In this document: piece after piece, positions 1 to 9,305 of the stretch
How positions within the stretch are numbered: position 1 is the first letter of the stretch
Layout: the number at the start of each line of letters is the position of its first letter
Position numbers and translations under genes: made by a program
Assembly: GCA_963210315.1 (NCBI GenBank)
Contig: OY723298.1
Span: 1,364,001 to 1,428,000 of the forward strand
Length of the DNA stretch: 64,000 nucleotides
Reading direction: 5' to 3'
Source: Rhynchopus euleeides
Taxonomy: Eukaryota; Euglenozoa; Diplonemea; Diplonemida; Diplonemidae
The notes under the pieces: model-generated
Seen by the model: the letters and a program-made list of their open reading frames with translations, nothing else
Told to the model about the DNA's origin: nothing
The model's database searches: none

Positions 1-2232
1 CTGTCGCTGCAGGGACAGCAATGCACCACACTGGGGGGTTGGGTGGGGGTGAGTGTGACACCTTTCCTTCCGAGAAGCCCGGGTGAAACGAGATGGCATC
101 AAGAGCGGTTCATGCGGGCTGCTCGCGCTGGCCATGCGTTTGTCAACATCTGTTTGTCAGGATTTGAATACCCGACGAACTGCGTCTTTTCTGCTCTGGA
201 GTGTCGCCAGGAGGCTGCTCGTCAACAAGAGGGAGAGAGAGGGAGAGCGAAGATCAAGTGAAGAACCTCTTTGCCTTGCCTTGGTTGTGTGCGTGTGTGT
301 GAGCGACCTACACAAAAAGGATGATGAATGTGTGTGTGTGTGTGTGGTTATAAAGTTTTAAGGCGGTGTCGCCCTGCACGGGCAGTAGCACCTCCCCTTC
401 AGTATCGCACTCCCGAAGGATTCCCCAACACGACGTGACACCGGTTTCGACGCGTACTCTTCGTACCCCTCCCCCCGGCCGCGTCTCTTCAGCGAAGAAC
501 CGGGGATAATCGGACCAGGGCTAGCTAAACCCTGGTGGTGTCACGGGTGGGGTTGGAGAGGGAGAAAAAGGAAGAAATGAAGTTGCGAAAGAGTCAAACA
601 CTGACACGTGAAATCAATAAAAAGGGTGGTATATATCGCCCCCTTGCTGCGACGTAGACACTAAATAGTCAGGCCGCTTCAAGAGTCTTGAGGGCTTGAA
701 GGAAGAAGCAGGTTGCTGATGAGTCTCAGGAGCAGGCACCTTTTGTCCGCCCACATGACCTTCGCCCGAAGGCGAACCTCGTCCAGCTTGGCTCGATCGC
801 CACAGGGAAGGGGTTCATTCTCCACTGTGGCGAACATCTTAAAAACCGAGGGTGCAGTTGTGTGCGTGTGTGTGTGTGTGTGTGTGCATTCGGGTTGTCT
901 CCCTCACCTCCCCACACACACACGCATGAACACTTCTTAGGCTTCTCACGATCGACGACCTGCACCGAGTAGTCCTCGTCCCTGCTCTCTGGGTGCGATC
1001 ACCGCCTGGCGGTGCTGTGACTTAGTCAGAGCACTGGCGTGGTGAGGATCCTCTCAAGAGTCCGCTATGCAAACCCTGGCTTCAAAAAAAACACGCACAC
1101 ACACACCACACCCTTCCCGACGACCTGATTTTATTTCAAAAAAATGCTAACCTTTCAGCCCACCTACCATGCCCCCCCCCCCCCCCCCCGGGAGCCATTC
1201 CCTTTTCTAGAGTGACGGCGGCATGCCTTAGCCCCACACCCCCCCCCCCCCACACACACACACACACCTTCCCCTGCTGCCCGAGAAGGAGCCCCGTTTT
1301 TTTTGCTGTGAAATCCTTTGCCGATTAACTTCGTACGTGTTCAGAGACAGAGAGAGAGAGAGAGAGCTGAGCCATTTTTGTGGCCTGTTTTTCTTTTGAC
1401 ATCGTTGGCATTGGGGTGGGGTGTGGGGGAGGGCATGCGGGTCTATTGCGGTCTACTCTACAGCACGCGCCTGCCCATCCACTTCCATGTGGTTTGCATG
1501 CAGGTTCCTCTCTTGGCCCACCCCTGAACTGTCAAAATTAAGCAGCACGTGGGGGTGGGGTCTTCGATACACCGGGCCCCTCCCCCTACCCCCCCCCCCT
1601 CGAAACCTGTTCTTTCTGAAAGTATCCGACACAGAACGAAAACCCAATGCAAGCAGGATATTGCCCTGTAGCCTCTCGCTAAGGCCCTGCGCTCACTTTA
1701 CCCAACACCCGATCGGATCAAATGCGGGTTGGACATTGCGTGTTCGCACCATGGTTTCGGAGCGTCGAAACGTCGTGTCGCAGCCCTTTTGTTTGAGAAG
1801 ACGGGGGGGGGGGGGCGGAGGGGGGGGTGATTTCCCCGCCCCAAACTGCTGAACCTCCGCAGCGCGGGGTGGGGGGGAGGGGGGGGAGGTATGGCCATCT
1901 ATTTTTTTTGGGGGGGGGTTTTTTTACTTCTGGCAAGAAATTCGAAAAAAATACAACGAAAAAAAAAGTGTGTCAAAAAAATGAAACGGCAAAACAAAAC
2001 ACGGGGGTGTGGCAGTTTCTTGCCGGATTGCGCCATCGGTATTTTCTTCAAAACCACCACCACCACCACCACCCGCCTCTGGCACTTGCAATTTACCCAC
2101 CTTCTCAGACTGCAGCTTTGCAAGCTGCAGGCTCAGAGTGTTAGAGGCAAGCCTGGATTCACTGGACCTCTCCTCAAGGGGTGGGGCGACGATATCGCCC
2201 AATCGCTTCGATCACACAAGTGCCTTTATATA
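1..2232. other. Intergenic, low complexity
   Basis: I see no convincing gene on either strand. The open frames here are short and run through simple sequence. The stretch holds (TG)n runs near 284-346 and 861-885, (CA)n near 1090 and 1250, an 18-base poly-C at 1172-1189, poly-G at 1801-1830 and 1868-1890, and a short CAC repeat near 2056. One small hairpin at 361-395 is listed separately. Confidence 0.6.
361..395 (+). other. Small two-stem hairpin with TGCAC loop
   Basis: GGTG (365-368) can pair with CACC (389-392), enclosing GCCC (371-374) paired with GGGC (380-383) around a TGCAC loop. A similar hairpin at 11450-11482 has the same loop, and both follow a TG-repeat tract and TTTTAAGG. In the other copy the inner stem changes from GCCC/GGGC to ACCC/GGGT, a compensatory change at one pair. 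The function is unknown; it could be an RNA element or part of a dispersed repeat. Confidence 0.35.
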
Positions 2233-2565
2233 TACCGTATACGTAAATATTATGGAACGTAAATATTATGGAACGGGCCCATTTTTGGCCGGTCCGTTCC
2301 ATAATATTTACGTTCCAAAATATTTACAGGGCCAGTTGGGGACTCGGTGGTGAGGACGGCTTGCGTCAGGAATCGCGCGAAAAGTGCACGAGTAGGTCCC
2401 GTCAGGGACTCTGTACGCCGTCCGATCACCTGGTCCAAGTCCCCGAGTCGCAGAAAGCCCTGTAAATATTATGGAACGAAAAAAATCTGGAACGCCAACC
2501 CACCAGCGTTCCATAATATTTACGTTCCATAATATTTACGTTCCAAAATATTTACGTATACGGTA
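2233..2565 (-). mobile_element. MITE copy 1 (TACCGTATACG ends), inverted
   Basis: A 333-bp element with inverted ends TACCGTATACG...CGTATACGGTA and further internal inverted copies of a TAAATATTATGGAACG motif. It is the reverse complement of the copies at 2568-2916 and 27799-28131, with only a few base differences in the interior (for example one C/T difference near the centre). The ends fit insertion at a TA dinucleotide, as in Tc1/mariner-type MITEs. It encodes no protein; the open frames in it are chance. Confidence 0.8.
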
Positions 2566-2567
2566 TA

Positions 2568-2916
2568 TACCGTATACGTAAATATTTTGGAACGTAAATA
2601 TTATGGAACGTAAATATTATGGAACGTAAATATTTTGGAACGCTGGTGGGTTGGCGTTCCAGATTTTTTTCGTTCCATAATATTTACAGGGCTTTCTGCG
2701 ACTCGGGGACTTGGACCAGGTGATCGGACGGCATACAGAGTCCCTGACGGGACCTACTCGTGCACTTTTCGCGCGATTCCTGACGCAAGCCGTCCTCACC
2801 ACCGAGTCCCCAACTGGCCCTGTAAATATTATGGAACGTAAATATTATGGAACGGACCGGCCAAAAATGGGCCCGTTCCATAATATTTACGTTCCATAAT
2901 ATTTACGTATACGGTA
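2568..2916 (+). mobile_element. MITE copy 2, head-to-head with copy 1
   Basis: A 349-bp element, near-identical to 27799-28131 and inverted relative to 2233-2565, from which it is separated by only 2 bp. At the junction the two termini form a perfect 24-bp palindrome centred near 2566/2567. Together the copies make a ~680-bp palindrome. This could reflect insertion of one copy at the TA end of the other, or an aberrant transposition product. Confidence 0.8.
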
Positions 2917-3145
2917 TCTCTCTTCTTCTACCCTACTTTGCTTTGAGGGTTGCCGTCCAGGTCAAGTCACAAGTCACAAGTCGCAAGAATAGGTTATTTG
3001 GTGGGGAGGAATTGCCCAGCCTAGCTGCAGTGGGGTGCAAGGTAAAGTTGGCGGGGTGGTGGTGGTGGTGGCTGTGGTGGTGCCGAATCAAGGTCCCGTG
3101 TTCCGCAGCAACGCAAAAAAACCCCCCCTCCCCCCCCCACCCCTC
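2917..3145. other. Short spacer before Tn1
   Basis: No gene seen. It contains GTCACAA-type short repeats near 2965-2985, a GGT triplet run near 3057 and a C-rich tract that contains the insertion site of the next element (TC at 3144-3145). Confidence 0.5.
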
Positions 3146-3413
3146 CACGGTGCGCTAGTGTTGGCAACCACTAGTGGAGTCGACAACTGAAACCTCGACA
3201 ACTGACTGGGTTGTTGACGACAAGTGCCAGTTGTCGACTCGACAACTGGCACTTGTCGAGTCGACAACTGGCACTTGTCGACTCGACAACTCTATACACT
3301 GTACTGCAGGAAGAACGCCCAAGTATGAAGGGGAAAACGCACAGTTGGGTGTGTGCTTGGGATATGAGGTGTGGTGGCATATCAGCGCTGGACTTTGTTG
3401 CGAATTTCCTTGT
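3146..3413 (+). repeat. Tn1 left TIR with palindrome array
   Basis: Left inverted repeat matching 6289-6546 in reverse complement. The outer part carries two CTAGTG motifs. The middle (about 3220-3290) has several TTGTCGAGTCGACAA palindromes spaced about one helical turn apart, and the inner part is non-repetitive. The array resembles subterminal transposase-binding sites. Confidence 0.8.
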
Positions 3414-3531
3414 GCCGTTTCTCCCTCCCACAACCCACATCACCAGGGTCTTGCAAGCCCTGACCAGATTACCTCCATTGTTGAATAGATACACACACGC
3501 CAACAGACACACACACACACAGCTATCAATC

Positions 3532-4260
3532 ATGCCTGCCTCTGCCAAAACCACGGCGAAGAGAAGCAGAACGGAGGAAACCGCCCCGAGCTCGGCCCCC
3601 CCGACGAAGCAGCCCGCCACTCAGCCGGGCTTTATTCAACTTTTTGTTGAATACTACGTCGAGCCGGAGGAGGGGGGGCGGCTGTCGAACACAGCCCTGA
3701 AGGCACTGATCGGGAAGATCACGGGCAAGCCCATAAAGGGCAACGACGGGACCGTGAGCGCGGCGATGGGGGCCAGGTACAAGGAGTACCAGGGGGGGAC
3801 GGTGTCGGAGAAGTCGGCGAAGGAGGCGCAGCTGGAGAGGTACTCCATCCGCACCAAGGGGGGGACGGATACGGAGTTCATTGGTGTGAGGATCACACCA
3901 TCTCCATCAGCCTCCGCCAAGTCCAAGGCGAAACTGGAGCAGATGCAGAAGCTGCACCCGCACGCCGCCCTCACCTCGGGCGTAAAGATGTCCCGGCTCT
4001 ACGCCGCAGAGGTGAAGCTGGCTGCCCCCCAGAAGACGAAGGCATCCTCGAAGGCAGACAAGATCTTTCCTCAATACTCAGGAAGGAAGAGAGACGTGTC
4101 GTCGTTGCAGGGAGCAGCCAACACCTTTGCTCCAAGAACCGTCGGGGGATTCTACGAGTTCATCGTGGAATCTGGGCTGTCGACGGTACAGAAGGTGACC
4201 CAGAATGGGCACATTCTGCGCCTCACCCTGCGGAGGCTGACATTTGATGATCCAGTGTGA
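3532..4260 (+). CDS. Tn1 protein A, small basic protein
   Basis: A 242-aa protein. I start it at the ATG directly after the TIR and a CA-repeat leader, because upstream codons in frame lie inside the TIR. The N-terminus is Lys/Arg/Thr/Pro-rich and probably disordered (residues 1-35). A compact region follows (about 36-125) with an alternating hydrophobic pattern around a Gly-Gly, loosely shared with the small protein of Tn2 (33479-33859). A second globular stretch spans about 175-242. I recognise no named domain. By position (first gene in a two-gene element) an accessory DNA-binding role is plausible, analogous to TNPA of CACTA elements, but that is inference. The stop lies about 190 bp before the second gene. 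Confidence 0.65.
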   Translation: MPASAKTTAKRSRTEETAPSSAPPTKQPATQPGFIQLFVEYYVEPEEGGRLSNTALKALIGKITGKPIKGNDGTVSAAMGARYKEYQGGTVSEKSAKEAQLERYSIRTKGGTDTEFIGVRITPSPSASAKSKAKLEQMQKLHPHAALTSGVKMSRLYAAEVKLAAPQKTKASSKADKIFPQYSGRKRDVSSLQGAANTFAPRTVGGFYEFIVESGLSTVQKVTQNGHILRLTLRRLTFDDPV

Positions 4261-4451
4261 GTGTGGAAGCGTCAACGTATATGAAAGCAAACGGAAGAAA
4301 AGGTGCAGAACGATCGCAGTGACACTTTCCCTTTTTTGGTTATCACTCTTGACGTCATCCTCCCCCCGCCGGTTCCTCAGGCATAGCCTTTTTTGTTGGG
4401 ATGCACACACACACCACAGGAGAGCCGGGTGGGAATGGTTCCGAAGAGACA

Positions 4452-6281
4452 ATGCAAGATGAAATGTCCTTGATGGCTGAGGGTATTCGCAGGTCACGAT
4501 TTGTGGCAGGGACGTCCATCCGGAAGTGCGGTGAAATCTCGAAATGCATTCGAGAGACGTTTCGGGAGCACGGGAAGGCGCCTGAGAGGCACGGGCTCTC
4601 CCCGGCGACGGTGAGGAAGCATGAAGAGCACCTCCAGAGAGTGGTCGAGGCAAGGAGGGGTAGTTTGCTCAAAACTCTCGAGCACATTGTCGAAACACAC
4701 CTGCATCGCATCGACATGGAACACCCTCGTGTTGTCCTGACTGCTGATGGCTATAACCCGGGCAGCAGGGACCTCACAGCCAGGATCCGCTTAGCTGCAG
4801 GTATTGCTCACGGCAGTTTTACCACACCTCTCTGCACGGTGACAGATCAGAGAAAGGATGAATACATCTCATTCGCGACGTTCAGCCTGGCCGATCAGAT
4901 AAGGGAGGTGCAAAATGCGTTCTTCAGAAAAGGAGACACCGTTTTTTTAGCAAAGCAGTTTCTGCTGGGGGGTGATCACGCGGAGCTCACGGGTTTGTTT
5001 GAGGGCATAAGTTCTGGATCGAAGTCACACAGATCGGCGTTCTGTGCCACAGAGATGAAGGACTGGCTTGATATGCTACATTCGTGCAAGAGGCTGTCCC
5101 TCCAGGAATTGCACAAGCAGGGCTTCACATGTCACCTTTCCAAGGCCTTTGAGAGCGAAGCGTACTGTATCACTCCTGCTCTTCACGACGTCAAAGGCGT
5201 CATATCTCTCATAGTACGCCTCATCCCGGAGGGGAAAGCGATCAAGACAGCTGTGGTTGGGAGTGCGAAGTCGAACATGACTGGGAGTCAGGCCCGACAA
5301 GTTCTGCAAAAGCTGATACAGAGCACAACGGGGCTTAAAAAAATGATCTGTCTTTTGATGGACGTGCTTGTGTCGTTCAGATACAACAATATACCCGTGA
5401 AGTTTTGGGTACACGGCCAGAATGGGGCAGAGTTTGCAGTGAGTATGTTATCGATGCACTTGTTAATATTTCTTTGTGAGTGGGCGTCACCGGGCGTGAC
5501 GACAGGTCCGGGCGCAACGTATGTGCACAGCCTGACGCACTGGTTTGATTCCATAGATGCGCACTGTCTCTCCCTCAGTGATGAAGCTTTGGAAGCTGGC
5601 AACGGTCGAAGCAAGATCTACTCAGCCTGTGCCTCGGAAAGGACTATGGAGCGCGACCTCATTCTTTTCGAGATCCAACAACTTCAAAGTTGGGGCGAGA
5701 ATGGGCTTTGGGGGGGTTCAGGACATACTCCGAAGTTAATGACCGCCGTTGGGGCATTCAATGTGTGTTCATGTGTTGTTGCGGGCAGCTGGGAAAAGGC
5801 AACAGGATCTCTCTACCGAAGACTTGAGTCTGCTGGGCTGGCGGACCACGTCAAAGAGAGAGGTCAGAGCGGGTGTGTCTTTTGGATTGATCCGAAAAAA
5901 CCACCGAAAACCATACTGAACGTGTGTGTGTGTGGCAAGGAACCTTGGGGTGTGCCTCCCACCCCTACTCAAGAAGAAACCCAGTCTCTCCCGGAGGAGG
6001 TTCATGAATTTCGATGCATTATTTGTGACTACTCCTCAGCAAAGAAAACGTCTCTGTTTGCACACTACGATGCAAAGCACAGACCAGGGAGCAATGTCCC
6101 TTGCTCGTCATGCACAATCGAATGCAAAATATGTCACACAACAATAAGATTGAAGGGACAAAGCCAGCACTACCTGGCCCACCACCCCCGCTCTCTCACA
6201 ACAAAACGTTGCTTACTTTGCTTTGAGACCTTCCGTAGTGTCCGTGAACGCGATCTCCACATGAAGACTGACCATCCTTGA
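4452..6281 (+). CDS. Tn1 protein B, candidate DDE transposase with C2H2 fingers
   Basis: About 609 aa from the ATG at 4452. An in-frame ATG at 4401 lies in a CA microsatellite and is less likely. The N-terminus has a helical region with a possible helix-turn-helix (LSPATVRKHEEHL, about 49-61). Candidate catalytic residues are Asp99 in LTADGYN, Asp175 in GGDHAELTGLFEG, and an acidic residue near 381 in EALEAGNG. A Cys follows the second Asp, where the Tn2 relative has CxxC, and HSLTH precedes the acidic residue. This order (D, D-C(2)C, H(3)H, E) matches the signature of several eukaryotic DDE superfamilies. A conserved TPALHD.KG block lies near 242-249. The C-terminus has about three C2H2-type fingers (roughly 520-609). 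Family unnamed; transposase role inferred. Confidence 0.7.
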   Translation: MQDEMSLMAEGIRRSRFVAGTSIRKCGEISKCIRETFREHGKAPERHGLSPATVRKHEEHLQRVVEARRGSLLKTLEHIVETHLHRIDMEHPRVVLTADGYNPGSRDLTARIRLAAGIAHGSFTTPLCTVTDQRKDEYISFATFSLADQIREVQNAFFRKGDTVFLAKQFLLGGDHAELTGLFEGISSGSKSHRSAFCATEMKDWLDMLHSCKRLSLQELHKQGFTCHLSKAFESEAYCITPALHDVKGVISLIVRLIPEGKAIKTAVVGSAKSNMTGSQARQVLQKLIQSTTGLKKMICLLMDVLVSFRYNNIPVKFWVHGQNGAEFAVSMLSMHLLIFLCEWASPGVTTGPGATYVHSLTHWFDSIDAHCLSLSDEALEAGNGRSKIYSACASERTMERDLILFEIQQLQSWGENGLWGGSGHTPKLMTAVGAFNVCSCVVAGSWEKATGSLYRRLESAGLADHVKERGQSGCVFWIDPKKPPKTILNVCVCGKEPWGVPPTPTQEETQSLPEEVHEFRCIICDYSSAKKTSLFAHYDAKHRPGSNVPCSSCTIECKICHTTIRLKGQSQHYLAHHPRSLTTKRCLLCFETFRSVRERDLHMKTDHP

Positions 6282-6288
6282 GAAGGGG

Positions 6289-6546
6289 ACAAGGAAATTC
6301 GCAACAAAGTCCAGCGCTGATATGCCACCACACCTCATATCCCAAGCACACACCCAACTGTGCGTTTTTCCCTTCATATTTGGGCGTTCTTCCTGCAGTA
6401 CAGTGTATAGAGTTGTCGAGTCGACAACTGCCAGTTGTCGACTCGACAAGTGCCAGTTGTCGAGTCGACAACTGGCAGTTGTCGAGTTTGAGGTTGTCGA
6501 CTCCACTAGTTGAGGTCACTCGTAACTACCAAACTAGTGCACCGTG
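6289..6546 (-). repeat. Tn1 right TIR with palindrome array
   Basis: Inverted copy of 3146-3413, starting 8 bp after the stop codon of protein B. Its palindromes read TTGTCGAGTCGACAACTG and similar. Small differences from the left TIR in palindrome number and sequence suggest the two ends have drifted somewhat since the last common insertion. Confidence 0.8.
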
Positions 6547-7071
6547 TCCCCAAAACCCGCCCCCTCCCCGCCCAGCCAAAAAAAACTCAAAATAATTTTT
6601 TGGCAGCCCGCGCAGGGGGTGGGTCTGTCCACTTAGAACGCGGGTCGCTACACAACACAAACCCTGATGTGTGTTCTGGAAGGTGCCAGTGGCACTTGGC
6701 ACGGGCGGGGTCCACCTACCCACCCCTCCCAGCCAGAATACCACAACCCCCCATCCGCCCACTGCGGGCGGCTTCTGTGTCAAACTGTGGCTGTCAGTGT
6801 TTCCCAGGTTGGTCCCCGAGTCAGTGGCTCCTCGCCCCGAGCGACGTGCCAGCCCCCACCCAACGCAACCCCACCCATTTCAATACGCCACGCAACCCCA
6901 CGTCATCGGTGTTGTGCTCGATGCTGATTCTGCAATTGCTGTTATTGCGACATCCCAAAAATCCGGGGTTCTTCCGAGCATTTTCCCGTTCCATCAGCAA
7001 TGCGCACATTTGAATTGTCATCACAGATCGCCTCCGCACACAGGTATATGACACGGACGAGGAACTGCAAC
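6547..7071. other. Intergenic spacer
   Basis: No gene seen. The sequence is C-rich with no strong repeat and probably contains the promoter of the repeat-protein gene that follows. Confidence 0.5.
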
Positions 7072-7227
7072 ATGCCGGGAGTAACCATCTGGTGTGCAGC
7101 ACTGCTGCTGGCGGCCTTGCCTGCACATGGCGGGGAGTCCAGGAGACGGGAGAGGGCACCGGTGCCGCAGCCTTCTGTGCCTTGCAACGAGACGGTGACG
7201 TTTGTCGGGATGGGAACAGAGGGTTAA
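7072..7227 (+). CDS. Signal-peptide ORF in frame with the repeat protein
   Basis: A 51-codon frame starting MPGVTIWCAALLLAALPAHG, a typical secretory signal peptide, followed by about 30 hydrophilic residues and a TAA at 7225-7227. It is exactly in frame with the repeat ORF that starts 12 bases later. The downstream ORF has a C-terminal membrane segment but no signal of its own, so the two probably are, or were, one type I membrane protein split by a single stop codon. No GTATG donor is present to remove the stop by splicing. A sequencing error, pseudogene or readthrough are all possible. Confidence 0.5.
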   Translation: MPGVTIWCAALLLAALPAHGGESRRRERAPVPQPSVPCNETVTFVGMGTEG

Positions 7228-7239
7228 GACCGTGGCGAG

Positions 7240-8430
7240 ATGAAGCACCGCCGTGGCAACCAGACCGAGGGTGCCGAGGGTGAGCGTCGTCCCAACCGCG
7301 GCAGCAAGCCTGAGGGTGGTGAGGGTGCTGAGGGTGAGCGTCGTCCCAACCGTGGCAGCAAGCCTGAGGGTGGTGAGGGTGTTGAGGGTGCCGAGGGTGA
7401 GCGTCGTCCCAACCGCGGCAGCAAGCCTGAGGGTGGCGAGGGTGCTGAGGGTGAGCGTCGTCCCAACCGTGGCCACAAGCCTGAGGGTGGCGAGGGTGCT
7501 GAGGGTGAGCGTCGTCCCAACCGTGGCCACAAGCCTGAGGGTGGCGAGGGTGCTGAGGGTGAGCGTCGTCCCAACCGTGGCCACAAGCCTGAGGGTGGCG
7601 AGGGTGCTGAGGGTGAGCGTCGTCCCAACCGTGGCAACAAGCCTGAGGGTGGCGAGGGTGCTGAGGGTGAGCGTCGTCCCAACCGTGGCAACAAGCCTGA
7701 GGGTGGCGAGGGTGCTGAGGGTGAGCGTCGCCCCAACCGTGGCAACAAGCCTGTGGGTGGCGAGGGTGCTGAGGGTGAGCGTCGTCCCAACCGTGGCAAC
7801 AAGCCTGAGGGTGGCGAGGGTGCTGAGGGTGAGCGTCGTCCCAACCGTGGCAACAAGCCTGAGGGTGGCGAGGGTGCTGAGGGTGAGCGTCGCCCCAACC
7901 GTGGCAACAAGCCTGTGGGTGGCGAGGGTGCTGAGGGTGAGCGTCGTCCCAACCGTGGCAACAAGCCTGAGGGTGGCGAGGGTGCTGAGGGTGAGCGTCG
8001 TCCCAACCGTGGCAACAAGCCTGAGGGTGGCGAGGGTGCTGAGGGTGAGCGTCGCCCCAACCGTGGCAACAAGCCTGTGGGTGGCGAGGGTGCTGAGGGT
8101 GAGCGTCGTCCCAACCGTGGCAACAAGCCTGTGGGTGGCGAGGGTGCTGAGGGTGAGCGTCGTCCCAACCGTGGCAACAAGCCTGAGGGTGGCGAGGGTG
8201 CCGAGGGTGGAGAGGTCCCCAGTGTGCGCCCTGCCCGTACTGCCCACGCCCTCAGTGACCGTGTTGCTGGGTCGAGTGTGCAGCCCTCGGCTGTCACTGG
8301 AGTGTGGACCCTCCTTGCTGCTGTTTCCGTGCTGGGTCTGGTTGTTGCTGCTGCTGTCCGTGTTTCACGCCAGTCTGCTGTGGCACCAGCTGATGTTGAT
8401 TTTGATGTTCTTGCCAACGAGGAGGTCTGA
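7240..8430 (+). CDS. Gly/Glu/Arg-rich 18-residue repeat protein with C-terminal TM
   Basis: A 396-aa frame. After a short leader come 17 copies of an 18-residue unit of the form EGERRPNRGxKPEGGEGA, where x is Ser (3 units), His (3 units), then Asn (11 units). A non-repeat stretch follows, then a membrane segment TGVWTLLAAVSVLGLVVAAAV near residues 352-372 and a short acidic tail. With the signal peptide encoded just upstream in frame, it would be a surface protein with an extended, highly charged repeat ectodomain. Other frames and the reverse strand are also open over the array because the repeat lacks stops, but only this frame ends in a membrane anchor. I recognise no family. Confidence 0.6.
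   Translation: MKHRRGNQTEGAEGERRPNRGSKPEGGEGAEGERRPNRGSKPEGGEGVEGAEGERRPNRGSKPEGGEGAEGERRPNRGHKPEGGEGAEGERRPNRGHKPEGGEGAEGERRPNRGHKPEGGEGAEGERRPNRGNKPEGGEGAEGERRPNRGNKPEGGEGAEGERRPNRGNKPVGGEGAEGERRPNRGNKPEGGEGAEGERRPNRGNKPEGGEGAEGERRPNRGNKPVGGEGAEGERRPNRGNKPEGGEGAEGERRPNRGNKPEGGEGAEGERRPNRGNKPVGGEGAEGERRPNRGNKPVGGEGAEGERRPNRGNKPEGGEGAEGGEVPSVRPARTAHALSDRVAGSSVQPSAVTGVWTLLAAVSVLGLVVAAAVRVSRQSAVAPADVDFDVLANEEV
7270..8200 (+). repeat. 54-bp coding tandem array with 162-bp super-repeat
   Basis: About 17 units of 54 bp. Units with Glu, Glu and Val at the variable position recur as an E-E-V triplet three times, and the Val units also carry a silent CGC where others have CGT. This shows recent amplification in blocks of three units. 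Confidence 0.85.
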
Positions 8431-9305
8431 TGATGGGATCCCCTTGTTGTTTACCTTTCCCTTCTTCCACCTTATGTCTATGTGTTTGCTCTTCCCCAGA
8501 CTTGACTTCTCTTGGCCTTCTCCGAATGAACCTCTGAATCAAGTTCCCTTCGATGAACCACCACCAGAACACTCACTGTGTAGGGACCACATCCCCTGCA
8601 TGTGATATGAGCCTGTCCTCTGCACAGGTCCCCTTCCCCTCACCCACCCCTTGCCATGTCCTTCCCTGTCTTTCCCCACTTCAATGTGTGTGGCGAGCTT
8701 CAGGTCCCTTCTCCATCCCTTGTCCCACTTGACACCCACCATGTCCCGGTGTGGGTCGCGGTGGAACGTCACACCGAATACATACCCGAAACAAGAGCCC
8801 CAGCACAGCCTGCATTCTCTTTCACCTCACTGTGCCCTCTACGGCTTACGAACGAACGCATGTGGACCCCCCACAGCAGGGTGGCCGTGCTTTGTTGCTG
8901 CCTGCCAATGCAGCCTTGTGTAAACGACTGCCACCTTCGCGGTCGAGGCACAAGTTCTTCTTGATGATAATATTATGATTATCCACACTGGGCCTGCCCG
9001 CCCTTCTTTACTCCCGTGGGTCACGCACTGGGGTGCCACGTCGCCGCTGCCTGGTTATTCTGACGACACCGACGCCCTCCAGCCCTCTTCCAACACCCCG
9101 CTACACCTAAAATTTACCTTGCCGCTGTGTGCGCCTTTTTTGCAAGTCTTCCGCGTTCGCACCATGTTACATTGGAGGGGCGTGTTGTTCAAGACTTCGA
9201 GCACCGGCCAAGGCCACCCAAGGCGCCAACCATGTGATCAGCAATGTGAGTGTGTGTCCCCTCTGCAACTCCTCACAACCAACCACCTGCAGGCGTCGAG
9301 GCATC
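8431..9305. other. Intergenic spacer
   Basis: No gene supported. Short open frames lack family resemblance or coding character. The region is pyrimidine-rich and contains the 3' region of the repeat protein and the promoter of the carboxypeptidase. Confidence 0.5.

Larger units (their letters stand above)
3146..6546 (+). mobile_element. Tn1: two-gene DNA transposon with palindrome-array TIRs
   Basis: A 3.4-kb element bounded by CACGGTGCGCTAGT at 3146 and its inverted counterpart ending CACCGTG at 6546. The dinucleotide TC lies directly outside both ends (3144-3145 and 6547-6548), a probable 2-bp target duplication. The TIRs are ~268 and ~258 bp and carry tandem palindromes of the type CAGTTGTCGACTCGACAACTG. 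Inside are two same-strand genes, a 242-aa basic protein and a ~609-aa protein with zinc fingers. CAC ends, subterminal repeats and a two-gene layout recall the CACTA/Mirage/Chapaev group, but I do not recognise the proteins as a named family. Both frames are open, so the copy could be functional. Confidence 0.8.

Noticed and set aside
1000-1085. Possible tRNA (D-arm-like GTGCT...AGAGCAC)
   Set aside because: No matching T-arm with a GTTCGA-type loop and no acceptor stem could be paired.
2635-2899. Short repeated ORFs in the TA MITE copies
   Set aside because: They recur only because the MITE is repeated, and appear on both strands without any protein signature.
7021-8247. 408-codon reverse-strand frame over the repeat array
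   Set aside because: The 54-bp repeat lacks stops in several frames; only the forward frame ending in a membrane anchor makes biological sense.
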